From Banduia mediterranea (lineage in GTDB: Bacteria; Pseudomonadota; Gammaproteobacteria; Nevskiales; Nevskiaceae): a DNA stretch of 58,185 nucleotides. Location: NCBI RefSeq assembly GCF_031846245.1, contig NZ_JAVRIC010000025.1, positions 1-58,185 of the forward strand, read 5' to 3'. Below the pieces are notes generated by a model, which was given only the letters and a program-made list of their open reading frames with translations, searched no databases and was not told where the DNA came from. This document shows positions 36,352 through 43,627 of this stretch, one piece after another. Position numbers and translations under genes: made by a program. Position 1 is the stretch's first letter; every line of letters starts with the position of its first letter.

Positions 36352-36783
36352 TCAGCGCGTGCGCGGCGCGATTTCGGTGGCCGCGAAGAAATACGCCATT
36401 TCGATGGCGGCGTTCTCGAGGCTGTCCGAACCATGGACCGCGTTTTCGTCGATGGATTCCGCAAAATCCGCGCGAATCGTGCCGGCTTCGGCCTTCTTCG
36501 GGTCGGTTGCGCCCATGATCTGGCGATGCTTGGCCACCGCATCTTCGCCTTCGAGCACCTGGATGATCACCGGGCCGCTGATCATGAACGACACCAGATC
36601 GCCAAAGAACGGGCGCTCGCGGTGAACCGCGTAGAACCCTTCGGCTTCGGCCCGCGAGAGGTGCTTCATCTTCGCGGCGATGATGCGCAGCCCCGCCTTT
36701 TCGAAACGGCTGTAGATGTCGCCGATCACATTCTTTGCGACGGCATCGGGCTTGATGATGGAAAGGGTTTGTTCGACCGCCAT
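36352..36783 (-). CDS. ndk: Nucleoside diphosphate kinase
   Basis: Transfers the gamma-phosphate of ATP to nucleoside diphosphates through a phospho-histidine. The 143-residue sequence is complete: [37 protein letters not shown] and the active-site [13 protein letters not shown]. It is the first gene of the ndk-rlmN-pilF-rodZ-ispG-hisS-yfgM-bamB-der series; a candidate promoter lies about 100 bases upstream. Confidence 0.98.
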   Translation of the reverse strand: MAVEQTLSIIKPDAVAKNVIGDIYSRFEKAGLRIIAAKMKHLSRAEAEGFYAVHRERPFFGDLVSFMISGPVIIQVLEGEDAVAKHRQIMGATDPKKAEAGTIRADFAESIDENAVHGSDSLENAAIEMAYFFAATEIAPRTR

Positions 36784-36880
36784 TGTGACTCCGACTTTTG
36801 TTGGGAAACGGATGAGGAAAACAACGAAGTCCGCGCGCGAAGGATGGTTGAACCTCCGGCTGGCGCGGACAAAGCGGTAA

Positions 36881-36910
36881 ATTGTAGCCGGCTACCGCGC
36901 AAAGCGGTAA
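36881..36910 (-). promoter_or_regulatory. Candidate sigma-70 promoter for the ndk operon
   Basis: On the minus strand TTACCG (36910-36905) and TACAAT (36886-36881) are 18 bases apart, close to a -35/-10 pair. They sit about 98 bases before the ndk ATG. The sequence AAAGCGGTAA occurs twice in this gap (36871-36880 and 36901-36910), a direct repeat overlapping the -35 element that could bind a regulator. Confidence 0.4.
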
Positions 36911-36928
36911 TTCTGCGGCGTTTTTGTG

Positions 36929-37264
36929 TCAGGCAGTCGCCTTGAGGGCGAAGCTATCGCCGCAGCCGCAGAGGGCGTCGACGTTGGGGTTATCGAACTT
37001 GAAGGCCTCATTGAGCCCTTCACGACGGTAGTCCAGCGTGATCCCGCCCAGCATCGGAAGATCGCGATCATGCACGACTACACGGGCGCCGTGGGCTTCG
37101 AACACCGCTTCTCCGTCGTTGACGGCGTCGGCGTAATCCATCGTATAGGCGAATCCGGAACAGCCGGACTTCTTGACACCGATGCGCAGGCCCAGGCCGT
37201 GGCCGCGCTGTGCCAGTTGCTTCTGAATGCGGGCGGCGGCCCGCTCGGTCAGCTGTATTGTCAT
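36929..37264 (-). CDS. iscA: IscA-type Fe-S cluster carrier
   Basis: An A-type carrier of 111 residues that hands Fe-S clusters to target proteins. The three cysteines are present: KKSGCSGFAY and the C-terminal LCGCGDSF pair. I use the ATG at 37264, which overlaps the stop of the IscU-like gene (ATGA) and has GGAG nine bases upstream; an ATG two codons earlier is the alternative. It is the last gene of the cysE-desulfurase-scaffold cluster. No hscBA or fdx follows. Confidence 0.93.
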   Translation of the reverse strand: MTIQLTERAAARIQKQLAQRGHGLGLRIGVKKSGCSGFAYTMDYADAVNDGEAVFEAHGARVVVHDRDLPMLGGITLDYRREGLNEAFKFDNPNVDALCGCGDSFALKATA

Positions 37265-37641
37265 GGCCATTGCTCCAGAGCGTGTCGAAGGGCGTCCTCG
37301 CCCAGAAAGGCACAGTGGGCACGATCCTCCGGTATTTCAAGGGTATCGATCAACTGACGGGAACGAATCTCGTCCAGTTCCGAGCGATCGCGCCCGATCG
37401 CATGCTCGGCCAGCCAGGCACCGACCGCGATGCTGACCGGACAGCCGTACGCCTGGAATCGCGCGTCAGCGACGGCTCCGTCCTCGACCAGAAGTTCCAG
37501 CCTCAGTACCGAATCGGCCGCCGGCGTGCGCGCCTCTCCGACCAGCACCGTGCCGCTGTCCGGCGCGAAGCGCCCGGCACGCGGCGTCTGGCGAAACAGC
37601 TGCCAGACCGGTTCAGGGTACTCGTAGGCGTTTTCTTGCAT
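37261..37641 (-). CDS. IscU-like Fe-S scaffold lacking the first cysteine
   Basis: A 126-residue NifU-N/IscU-like protein. Two of the three scaffold cysteines are kept, in QAYGCPVSIAVGAWL and RAHCAFLGEDALRHAL. The region matching the IscU PACGD motif reads ARTPAADSVLRLELL: the cysteine is gone while the following Asp seems kept. Divergent IscU-like proteins like this occur beside paired cysteine desulfurases in some Gammaproteobacteria, so it may be a specialised scaffold or regulator rather than a dead copy. The ATG at 37641 has GAGG eight bases upstream. Confidence 0.82.
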   Translation of the reverse strand: MQENAYEYPEPVWQLFRQTPRAGRFAPDSGTVLVGEARTPAADSVLRLELLVEDGAVADARFQAYGCPVSIAVGAWLAEHAIGRDRSELDEIRSRQLIDTLEIPEDRAHCAFLGEDALRHALEQWP

Positions 37642-37701
37642 CAGCAAATCCTCACGCCATCCATTGTACGCCCGCTATCAAGCTGCGCGGCGACGTCGGG
37701 A

Positions 37702-37820
37702 AAGAGTTTCAAAGCTGATGTCCGCGCAAAGACGCAAAGGAAAACAAGAACGGCAACAGCTCTTTCAAAGCTCAAAACTCTTCTACTTGGCGCCTTGGCG
37801 CGAGACAAGCCGTTGCCGTT
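37702..37820. repeat. Nested inverted repeats with GCGCAAAGACGCAAAGG-type core
   Basis: Two inverted repeats interlock in the gap between the IscS-like gene and the IscU-like gene: AAGAGTTT (37702-37709) with AAACTCTT (37775-37782), and AACGGCAAC (37749-37757) with GTTGCCGTT (37812-37820). GCGCAAAGACGCAAAGG inside resembles the repeat after elaA (21308-21380). It looks like a dispersed extragenic element that landed inside the isc operon; it may fold in the transcript. Confidence 0.5.
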
Positions 37821-37824
37821 GGCG

Positions 37825-38979
37825 CTAATCCCAGATCGGCGACAACTCGCGCAGGCGCAGCACTTCGGCCGCCACGGCCGCGCCGGCTTCGCGGGTATCG
37901 GCTTCGTCGGTTCCACGCCCATAGGAAAAGCGCAGCGAGGCACCGGCCAGCGCATCCGAACGACCGAGCGCGCGCAATACATACGATGGCTCCTGGGTCG
38001 CCGCCGAGCAGGCCGAACCGCTGGAGACCGCCAGCCCCGGCAAGCCGGCACGCAGCGACTCGCCGTCGACACCCTCGAAGCTCAGATTGAGGATGTGCGG
38101 CACGCAAGCGCCATCGCCGCCATTGCGGAACACGCCATCCAGGCTACCGATGGATTGCAGCAACGCGGCACGCAGACGCAGCGCATGTGCGCTGTCGGGT
38201 TCGCGCCGCTCGGCCGCCAGCTCGAAGGCCGCGCCCATGCCGACAATCTGATGCGTCGCCAGCGTCCCGGAGCGCATGCCCTGTTCGTGACCACCGCCGT
38301 GCAGCTGCGGCGCAAGACGTGCGCGCGGTCGACGGCGCACGAACAGGGCGCCGATGCCTTTGGGGCCATAGGCCTTGTGAGCGGACATCGACATCAGCGA
38401 AATCGGCGTCTGCGACAGATCGATCGGCACCCGCCCCACGGCCTGCGCGGCGTCGACGTGAAACAAGATGCCGCGCTCGGCCAACAGCGGCGCCAGCGGC
38501 TCGACCTCGTTGATCGCGCCGGTTTCATTGTTGACCCACATCAGGGTCACCAGACAGGTATCCGGTTCCAGTGCCGCGATGACCTGCGCCGCGCCGACGC
38601 GTCCGTCCGGCCCCGGTTGCAGATACGTCACCCGCACGCCGCGCGTCTCCAGGTAGCGGCAGGTGTCGAGCACCGCCTTGTGCTCGGTGCGGCTGGTGAC
38701 GATATGGGCGCGACCGCCGGCCTCGCCATAGAACTCCAGCGCACCCTTGATTGCGAGGTTGTCGGATTCAGTGGCGCCGGAGGTCCAGATGATCTCGCCG
38801 ACTTCGGCGCCGATCGCCCTGGCGACCTTCGCCCGTGACTGTTCGACCGCAAGCCGCGCGCGGCGGCCCGGACCGTGATCCGAAGCCGGGTTGGCATGCG
38901 CATCGCTCAGCTGCGGCAGCATCGCTTCGAGCACCGCCGGGTCCAGCGGCGTGGTGGCGGCGTAGTCGAGGTAGATCAC
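37825..38979 (-). CDS. iscS: Cysteine desulfurase, IscS type
   Basis: A PLP enzyme that takes sulfur from cysteine for Fe-S clusters and thiolation. Start MIYLDYAATTPLDPAVLEAM, PLP lysine in MSMSAHKAYGPKG, and a catalytic-Cys loop VSSGSACSAATQEPSYVLRAL followed by RFSYGRGT and a C-terminal RLRELSPIWD, all as in IscS (class I). At 384 residues it is slightly shorter than E. coli IscS (404). It is 62 bases from the second desulfurase gene and upstream of the scaffold, so it is the likely direct donor to it. Confidence 0.92.
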   Translation of the reverse strand: MIYLDYAATTPLDPAVLEAMLPQLSDAHANPASDHGPGRRARLAVEQSRAKVARAIGAEVGEIIWTSGATESDNLAIKGALEFYGEAGGRAHIVTSRTEHKAVLDTCRYLETRGVRVTYLQPGPDGRVGAAQVIAALEPDTCLVTLMWVNNETGAINEVEPLAPLLAERGILFHVDAAQAVGRVPIDLSQTPISLMSMSAHKAYGPKGIGALFVRRRPRARLAPQLHGGGHEQGMRSGTLATHQIVGMGAAFELAAERREPDSAHALRLRAALLQSIGSLDGVFRNGGDGACVPHILNLSFEGVDGESLRAGLPGLAVSSGSACSAATQEPSYVLRALGRSDALAGASLRFSYGRGTDEADTREAGAAVAAEVLRLRELSPIWD

Positions 38980-39042
38980 GTGTGGCGTGCGCTGGATGGG
39001 TAGAGGCTAACGATACTCAGAAGCGGAAAATCCCGCAGGGCC

Positions 39043-40197
39043 TCAGGCGCCGACCACCGCCGGCATCGACAGGCCCATGCCCGCGAGGAGCTGCTTCAGC
39101 GTGGTCACGAAGCCGTCGATCTCCTGTTCGGTATTGCCCAGACCGAGGCTGACGCGAATCGCGCACAAGGCCTCGTCGTTCGACAGACCCATGGCCAGCA
39201 GCACCGGACTGGCTTCGTCGCTTCCGCTGGCGCAGGCCGAGCCCGAGGACACGGCGTAGCCTTTCTGGTCGAGCAGACCGAGCAAGGTGGCGCTGTGAAT
39301 GCCGGGCACCGTGAACTGCAGGGTGTTCGGCGTACGCGGTGCGTTCACGGCCAGCAGCCGGACCCCGGACAAGCCGCCGAGCGCGTCTTCCAGACGTGTG
39401 CGCAAGGCCAGCCAGCCGGCGCGGCGCGTTTCCAGTTCGGCCACCGCCAGCGCCGCTGCCTCGCCGAAACCGACGATGCCGGCGACGTTCTCGGTGCCGG
39501 CGCGCAGGCCGCGTTCCTGGCCGCCGCCGCGCAACTGCGGCACGAGGTCCAGCCCGCGATCGACGACCAGGGCACCGACGCCCTTGGGGCCGAAAATCTT
39601 GTGGGCGGACAGCGTCATCAGTTGCAGCCCCCATTCCTGAAACGAAAGCGCCAGCTTGCCGGCGGCCTGGACCGCGTCTGCGTGAAACACCGCGCCGGCC
39701 TCTCTCGCCATACCAGCGAGCCGCGCGGTGTCCTGCACGGTGCCGGTCTCATTGTTCGCGACCATGCATGACACCAGGCGCACCGGCGCCTCCGTCAGTT
39801 GCCGGCCATAGGCATCGATATCGATGCGCGCATCGCGGTCGACGGCGATGGTCTCCACCGGCCAGCCGGCGTCGGCCAGCGCCCGCATCGGCTCGTCGAT
39901 GCAGGGATGCTCGATCGCCGAATACAGCAGCCGGCCGCGCGGCGCCCCGCTGGCGACGCCGTGCGCCGCGAGATTGTTGGCTTCGGTACCGCAGCTGGTG
40001 AACACCACCTGCCCCGCGTCCGCGCCCGCCAGAGCGGCGACCTGGGCGCGCGCCTGTTCGACCGCGTCGCGCGCGGCGCGACCGTAGCGATGCAGGCTCG
40101 ACGGATTCGCGTACGGCCCCGACAGGTACGGCAACATCGCTTCGAGTACGCGAGGATCGGTCGGGGTCGTGGCGTTGTGGTCGAGGTAGGTCGGCAT
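39043..40197 (-). CDS. Second cysteine desulfurase (NifS/IscS family)
   Basis: A 384-residue PLP enzyme related to, but clearly different from, the neighbouring IscS: start MPTYLDHNATTPTDPRVLEA, lysine in TLSAHKIFGPKG and cysteine loop VSSGSACASGSDEASPVLLAM. It is therefore not a recent tandem copy. Its start codon lies eight bases from an 8-bp tandem repeat (40206-40275), which fills the space where a ribosome-binding site should be; none is visible. Expression may therefore depend on the upstream cysE transcript or on the repeat. It could serve a different sulfur acceptor. Confidence 0.9.
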   Translation of the reverse strand: MPTYLDHNATTPTDPRVLEAMLPYLSGPYANPSSLHRYGRAARDAVEQARAQVAALAGADAGQVVFTSCGTEANNLAAHGVASGAPRGRLLYSAIEHPCIDEPMRALADAGWPVETIAVDRDARIDIDAYGRQLTEAPVRLVSCMVANNETGTVQDTARLAGMAREAGAVFHADAVQAAGKLALSFQEWGLQLMTLSAHKIFGPKGVGALVVDRGLDLVPQLRGGGQERGLRAGTENVAGIVGFGEAAALAVAELETRRAGWLALRTRLEDALGGLSGVRLLAVNAPRTPNTLQFTVPGIHSATLLGLLDQKGYAVSSGSACASGSDEASPVLLAMGLSNDEALCAIRVSLGLGNTEQEIDGFVTTLKQLLAGMGLSMPAVVGA

Positions 40198-40205
40198 TTT
40201 GGCGT

Positions 40206-40275
40206 GAGGCGTTGAGGCGTTGAGGCGTTGAGGCGTTGAGGCGTTGAGGCGTTGAGGCGTTGAGGCGTTGAGGCG
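40206..40275. repeat. 8-bp tandem repeat, GAGGCGTT x 8.75
   Basis: Eight perfect copies of GAGGCGTT followed by a six-base partial copy (GAGGCG). On the transcribed strand the unit is AACGCCTC. It fills nearly the whole gap between the cysE stop (40283) and the start of the second desulfurase (40197). Perfect short tandem repeats like this change copy number by polymerase slippage. The unit length of 8 also shifts any reading frame through it. Confidence 0.97.
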
Positions 40276-40282
40276 AAAAAGT

Positions 40283-41074
40283 CTAGATCGCTTTCTTGCG
40301 AGTGTCCGGCGCAGCTTCGACCGCCTCTTCGCCGGCGGCCCCGGTATCTTCACCGCAAGGGAAATCCGGCAGCTCCAGCTTTTCGACGCCGGCATTGCGC
40401 ATGGCACGGCACAGTTCGTTGACGCGATCGTCCAGCGTCTGCACGTGATCGAGCATGGCCGAAATGGCATTGGCCACCGGGTCCGGCATGTCGCGCGACA
40501 GCCCGTAGGCGTCGAAACCCATGCGCTTGGCGATCTCCACGACCTTGTCCGAGGGCGCGCTGTGGGTGCCGACCACGCGACCGGGGATGCCGACCACGGT
40601 GGCGCCGGCCGGAACGTCCTTGACCACCACGGAATTGGAGCCGACGCGCGCACCGTCCTCCAGGGTGATCGGTCCCAACACCTTGGCGCCGGCGCCGACG
40701 ACCACGTTGTTGCCGAGAGTGGGGTGACGCTTGCCCTTGTCCCAGCTGGTGCCGCCGAGCGTGACCTGATGGTAGAGCGTCACGTCATCACCGATTTCGG
40801 CGGTTTCGCCGATCACCACACCCATGCCGTGGTCGATGAAGAAGCGCCGGCCGATGGTCGCGCCGGGGTGAATTTCGATACCGGTCAGCCAGCGCGCGGT
40901 CTGGCTCAGCGCGCGCGCCATCCAGCGCAGGCCATGCGTCCACAGCCAGTGCGCGGCGCGGTGCGCCCACAGCGCCTTGAGGCCGGGGTAGCAGGTCAGG
41001 ACTTCCCAGGTGGTGCGGGCCGCGGGGTCGCGGTCGAACACGCAATGAATGTCTTCACGTATGCGATTGAACAT
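40283..41074 (-). CDS. cysE: Serine O-acetyltransferase CysE
   Basis: Makes O-acetylserine, the substrate for cysteine synthesis. The N-terminal helical domain ([19 protein letters not shown]) and the left-handed hexapeptide helix are clear ([39 protein letters not shown]). The C-terminal part after about residue 185 is longer than in short plasmid types and ends with an acidic tail and KKAI. The start at 41074 has AGAGGT eight bases upstream. Standing upstream of two cysteine desulfurases, it supplies the sulfur precursor for the Fe-S genes. Confidence 0.93.
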   Translation of the reverse strand: MFNRIREDIHCVFDRDPAARTTWEVLTCYPGLKALWAHRAAHWLWTHGLRWMARALSQTARWLTGIEIHPGATIGRRFFIDHGMGVVIGETAEIGDDVTLYHQVTLGGTSWDKGKRHPTLGNNVVVGAGAKVLGPITLEDGARVGSNSVVVKDVPAGATVVGIPGRVVGTHSAPSDKVVEIAKRMGFDAYGLSRDMPDPVANAISAMLDHVQTLDDRVNELCRAMRNAGVEKLELPDFPCGEDTGAAGEEAVEAAPDTRKKAI

Positions 41075-41085
41075 CGTGTTTACCT

Positions 41086-41217
41086 CTAGTAGTCCGCCCA
41101 CTTGACAATTGCGGGTATTGCCAGGAACGATTTTCTCCTTCTCCCTCCGGGAGAAGGGGCACCCATCGATTCGGCTCACACCTCATATCCGTAGTCTTCT
41201 CATGGGAGGACTACTAG
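41086..41217 (-). promoter_or_regulatory. Structured cysE leader with long-range 10-bp stem
   Basis: CTAGTAGTCC (41086-41095) and GGACTACTAG (41208-41217) are perfect inverted copies, with near-complementary CCC/GGG flanks inside. In the minus-strand transcript they would close a 112-base loop, ending only two bases before the cysE Shine-Dalgarno AGAGGT. Inside the loop is a perfect nine-base-pair hairpin (41137-41157). The upstream arm overlaps the stop codon of the ACT-like gene. It could be a regulatory leader, or the ends of a small inserted element. Confidence 0.5.
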
Positions 41218-41528
41218 GCTGCCGCCGCGATACGGCGGCGCGTGATGGTCCAGTTCACGGAGCGCACGCTGGGCACGTTCTGCAGCTGGCGAGCCAGCCG
41301 ACCGGCCGCATCGGCGTCTCCCTGAAATTCAAGTTCGATGCTGAGGCTGTCGGGGCGTCGACATCGGGCCACGAAGAGGTCGGGCAGATCGTTGCAGGCG
41401 GCGAGTCGCCCCAGCACACGCGACGGCAGCTGCGGATCGAAATCCGCCTCCACGATCAGGCGGGCAACGGCATCGAAGGACGGAAGCGTGGGGGCGGAAC
41501 GGGAACTATCGACGAAATGGGACGACAT
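41214..41528 (-). CDS. Small ACT-domain-like protein
   Basis: A 104-residue protein whose middle (SFDAVARLIVEADFDPQLPS ... LSIELEFQGDADAAGRLARQ ... VPSVRSVNW) has the beta-alpha-beta-beta-alpha-beta rhythm of an ACT-like domain, as in the small regulatory subunits of acetohydroxyacid synthase. I cannot name an exact family. It stands between the MsbA-like gene and cysE on the same strand, so a link to amino-acid sensing in cysteine synthesis is possible but inferred. The ATG at 41528 has GGAGT at a good distance. Confidence 0.55.
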   Translation of the reverse strand: MSSHFVDSSRSAPTLPSFDAVARLIVEADFDPQLPSRVLGRLAACNDLPDLFVARCRRPDSLSIELEFQGDADAAGRLARQLQNVPSVRSVNWTITRRRIAAAA

Positions 41529-41562
41529 GAACGGGGTACTCCGGTACGGGACGACAAAGGCG

Positions 41563-41613
41563 GCGCGAATCAAACCGACCACCGGCCACGGTGGCCGGTC
41601 CGGTAATTCGCGC
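41563..41613 (-). promoter_or_regulatory. Large stem-loop in the leader of the ACT-like gene
   Basis: GCGCGAAT (41563-41570) faces ATTCGCGC (41606-41613), and inside them ACCGGCCAC (41581-41589) faces GTGGCCGGT (41591-41599) with one base between. The structure ends 34 bases before the ACT-like ATG. There is no T-run, so it is unlikely to be a simple terminator for the exporter gene; an attenuator-like or mRNA-stabilising role is possible. Confidence 0.45.
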
Positions 41614-41744
41614 GCTCTGCATCTCGTGACGAAGCGGGTTCATGCTGTCCTGTTGCTGCTGTTCGGTTCCATTGCGGCGACGACCATCACCGCGAAGAGG
41701 CGACATTGTGCCGTATTCGCGGGGAGAGCGAAAATTCGGGGGAT

Positions 41745-43511
41745 TCAGGCGGCCAGTTGCAGGCTCGCCAGCCGCGCATACAGGCCGCCGCTGCGCATCA
41801 ACTCGTCCGGCGTTCCGGTCTCGGCGATGCGCCCGTTTTCCATCACGATGATGCGGTCGGCACGCTTCACCGTGGACAGACGGTGCGCGATGATCAGGGT
41901 GGTGCGATCGACCATCGCGGCTTCCAGACCGCGCTGCACCAGCGCCTCGCTTTCGGCGTCCAGCGCGCTGGTGGCCTCGTCCAGCAACAGCAGCGGCGGG
42001 TTCTTGAGAATCGCGCGGGCGATGGCGATGCGCTGACGCTGTCCGCCGGACAAACGCACGCCGCGTTCGCCAAGGAAGCTGTGATAGCCGTCCGGCAGAC
42101 GCTGGATGAATTCGTCCGCCAGTGCCGTTCGTGCGGCCATCATCACCGCCTCGTCCGGGGCCTGCTCGTCACCGTAACGGATGTTCTCCAAGGCGTTGGC
42201 GGAAAAGATCACCGCGTCCTGCGGCACGATCCCGATCTGCGCGCGCAGAGCGCCGGGGTCGAGTTCGCGCAGATCGGTGCCGTTGAAGCGGATCGCGCCT
42301 TCGGCCACGTCGAAATAGCGCAGCAACAGCTGGAACAGGGTGGTCTTGCCGGCGCCGCTGGGGCCGACCAGGGCCACGGTCTCGCCGGGATTGATGTCGA
42401 GCGTGACATGGTCCAGCGCGGCGGTCTGCGAGCGCGAGGGATAGCGGAACACTACCGCGTCGAAGGCGACACGGGCCGGCCCTTCGACCGCGAGTTCGCG
42501 CGGAGCGGCCGGTGCCTGGATCGCGGGTTCGGAGTTCAGCAGTTCCATGAGGCGCTCGGTGGCGCCGGCAGCGCGCATGATGTCGCCCCAGACCTCGGTG
42601 AGCATGCCGATACCGCCGGCGGTGAAGGCGGCATAGAGCACGAAGGACGCCAGTTCACCGGCGCTCATCGCGCCTGAACTGACGGACTGCGCGCCCAGCC
42701 ACAGCACGAACACGATGGAGCCGAAGACGCCGGCAATCACGCCGGACGACATCAAGGAGCGCACGCGTATGCGGCGGACCGCGGCGCGAAAGCTGCCTTC
42801 GACCGCGCGGTCATAGCGCCGCGTCTCGTAGCGCTCGTGGGTGAAGGCCTGCACGGTCGGAATGGCATTGAGGATTTCACCGGCCACGGCGGAGGTGTCC
42901 GCGATGCGGTCCTGCGATTCGCGCGACAGTTTGCGCACACGCCGGCCGACCAAGACCAGCGGCACGATGACCAGGGTCAGCATCAGGGCGGTGACGCCGA
43001 ACAAGGTGATGCTGGTGATGGCGAGCATGATCAGCCCGCCCAGCGACTGGAACACGCTGCGCAGCCCCATCGACACCGAGGTGCCGACCACGGTCTGGAC
43101 CAGCGTGGTGTCGCCGGTCAGGCGGGACAACACTTCCCCGGTCTGCGTGGTTTCGAAGAACTGGGGTGACTGCTGGAGCATGCGCTGGTAGACGCCGCAG
43201 CGCAGGTCCGCGGTGACGCGCTCACCGATCCAGGACACGAAATAGAAGCGAGCGCCGACCGCGACACCCCACAGCAGCGCCAGCACCAGCAGACCGAGGA
43301 AATGCACCTGCATGTCGGCGCCGGCGACGAAGCCGTGGTCGATCAGATTTCGGAATGCCAGCGGCACCGAAAGCATTGCCACCGAACCGAGGATCAGCAT
43401 CAGGAAGGCCAACGCGATGCGCCAGCGATAGGGGCGCAGGAACGGTGCAAGGCCCTTGAGCGCGCTGAGCCTGCGTGCGGGGACTACGGACAGGTTTTCG
43501 TCTGGGGGCAT
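41745..43511 (-). CDS. MsbA-like ABC exporter (TMD-NBD half transporter)
   Basis: A 588-residue half transporter that works as a dimer in the inner membrane. Six membrane helices (about 30-315) are followed by the ATPase: Walker A GPSGAGKTTLFQL, Q-loop GIVPQDAVIFSANALENI, signature RLSGGQRQRIAIARAIL and Walker B LLLLDEATSALDAES, then an H-loop IIAHRLST. It belongs to the MsbA/multidrug group; the substrate (lipid or drug) cannot be told. It is divergent from the MFS gene. Confidence 0.9.
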   Translation of the reverse strand: MPPDENLSVVPARRLSALKGLAPFLRPYRWRIALAFLMLILGSVAMLSVPLAFRNLIDHGFVAGADMQVHFLGLLVLALLWGVAVGARFYFVSWIGERVTADLRCGVYQRMLQQSPQFFETTQTGEVLSRLTGDTTLVQTVVGTSVSMGLRSVFQSLGGLIMLAITSITLFGVTALMLTLVIVPLVLVGRRVRKLSRESQDRIADTSAVAGEILNAIPTVQAFTHERYETRRYDRAVEGSFRAAVRRIRVRSLMSSGVIAGVFGSIVFVLWLGAQSVSSGAMSAGELASFVLYAAFTAGGIGMLTEVWGDIMRAAGATERLMELLNSEPAIQAPAAPRELAVEGPARVAFDAVVFRYPSRSQTAALDHVTLDINPGETVALVGPSGAGKTTLFQLLLRYFDVAEGAIRFNGTDLRELDPGALRAQIGIVPQDAVIFSANALENIRYGDEQAPDEAVMMAARTALADEFIQRLPDGYHSFLGERGVRLSGGQRQRIAIARAILKNPPLLLLDEATSALDAESEALVQRGLEAAMVDRTTLIIAHRLSTVKRADRIIVMENGRIAETGTPDELMRSGGLYARLASLQLAA

Positions 43512-43627
43512 TTCGGCAAACGATCTTCGTTGGAGAACGCACTATGGCGCGGACGGTGGGTCGCGCGGCGACGTGCGCAAAGCTGATAGCGTACTCGCTG
43601 CGCTCCCCATCGTCGCAGTTCGAGTCC

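Noticed and set aside
40206-40275. Repeat array considered as CRISPR.
   Set aside because: Unit is 8 bp, contiguous, with no spacers and no cas genes nearby.
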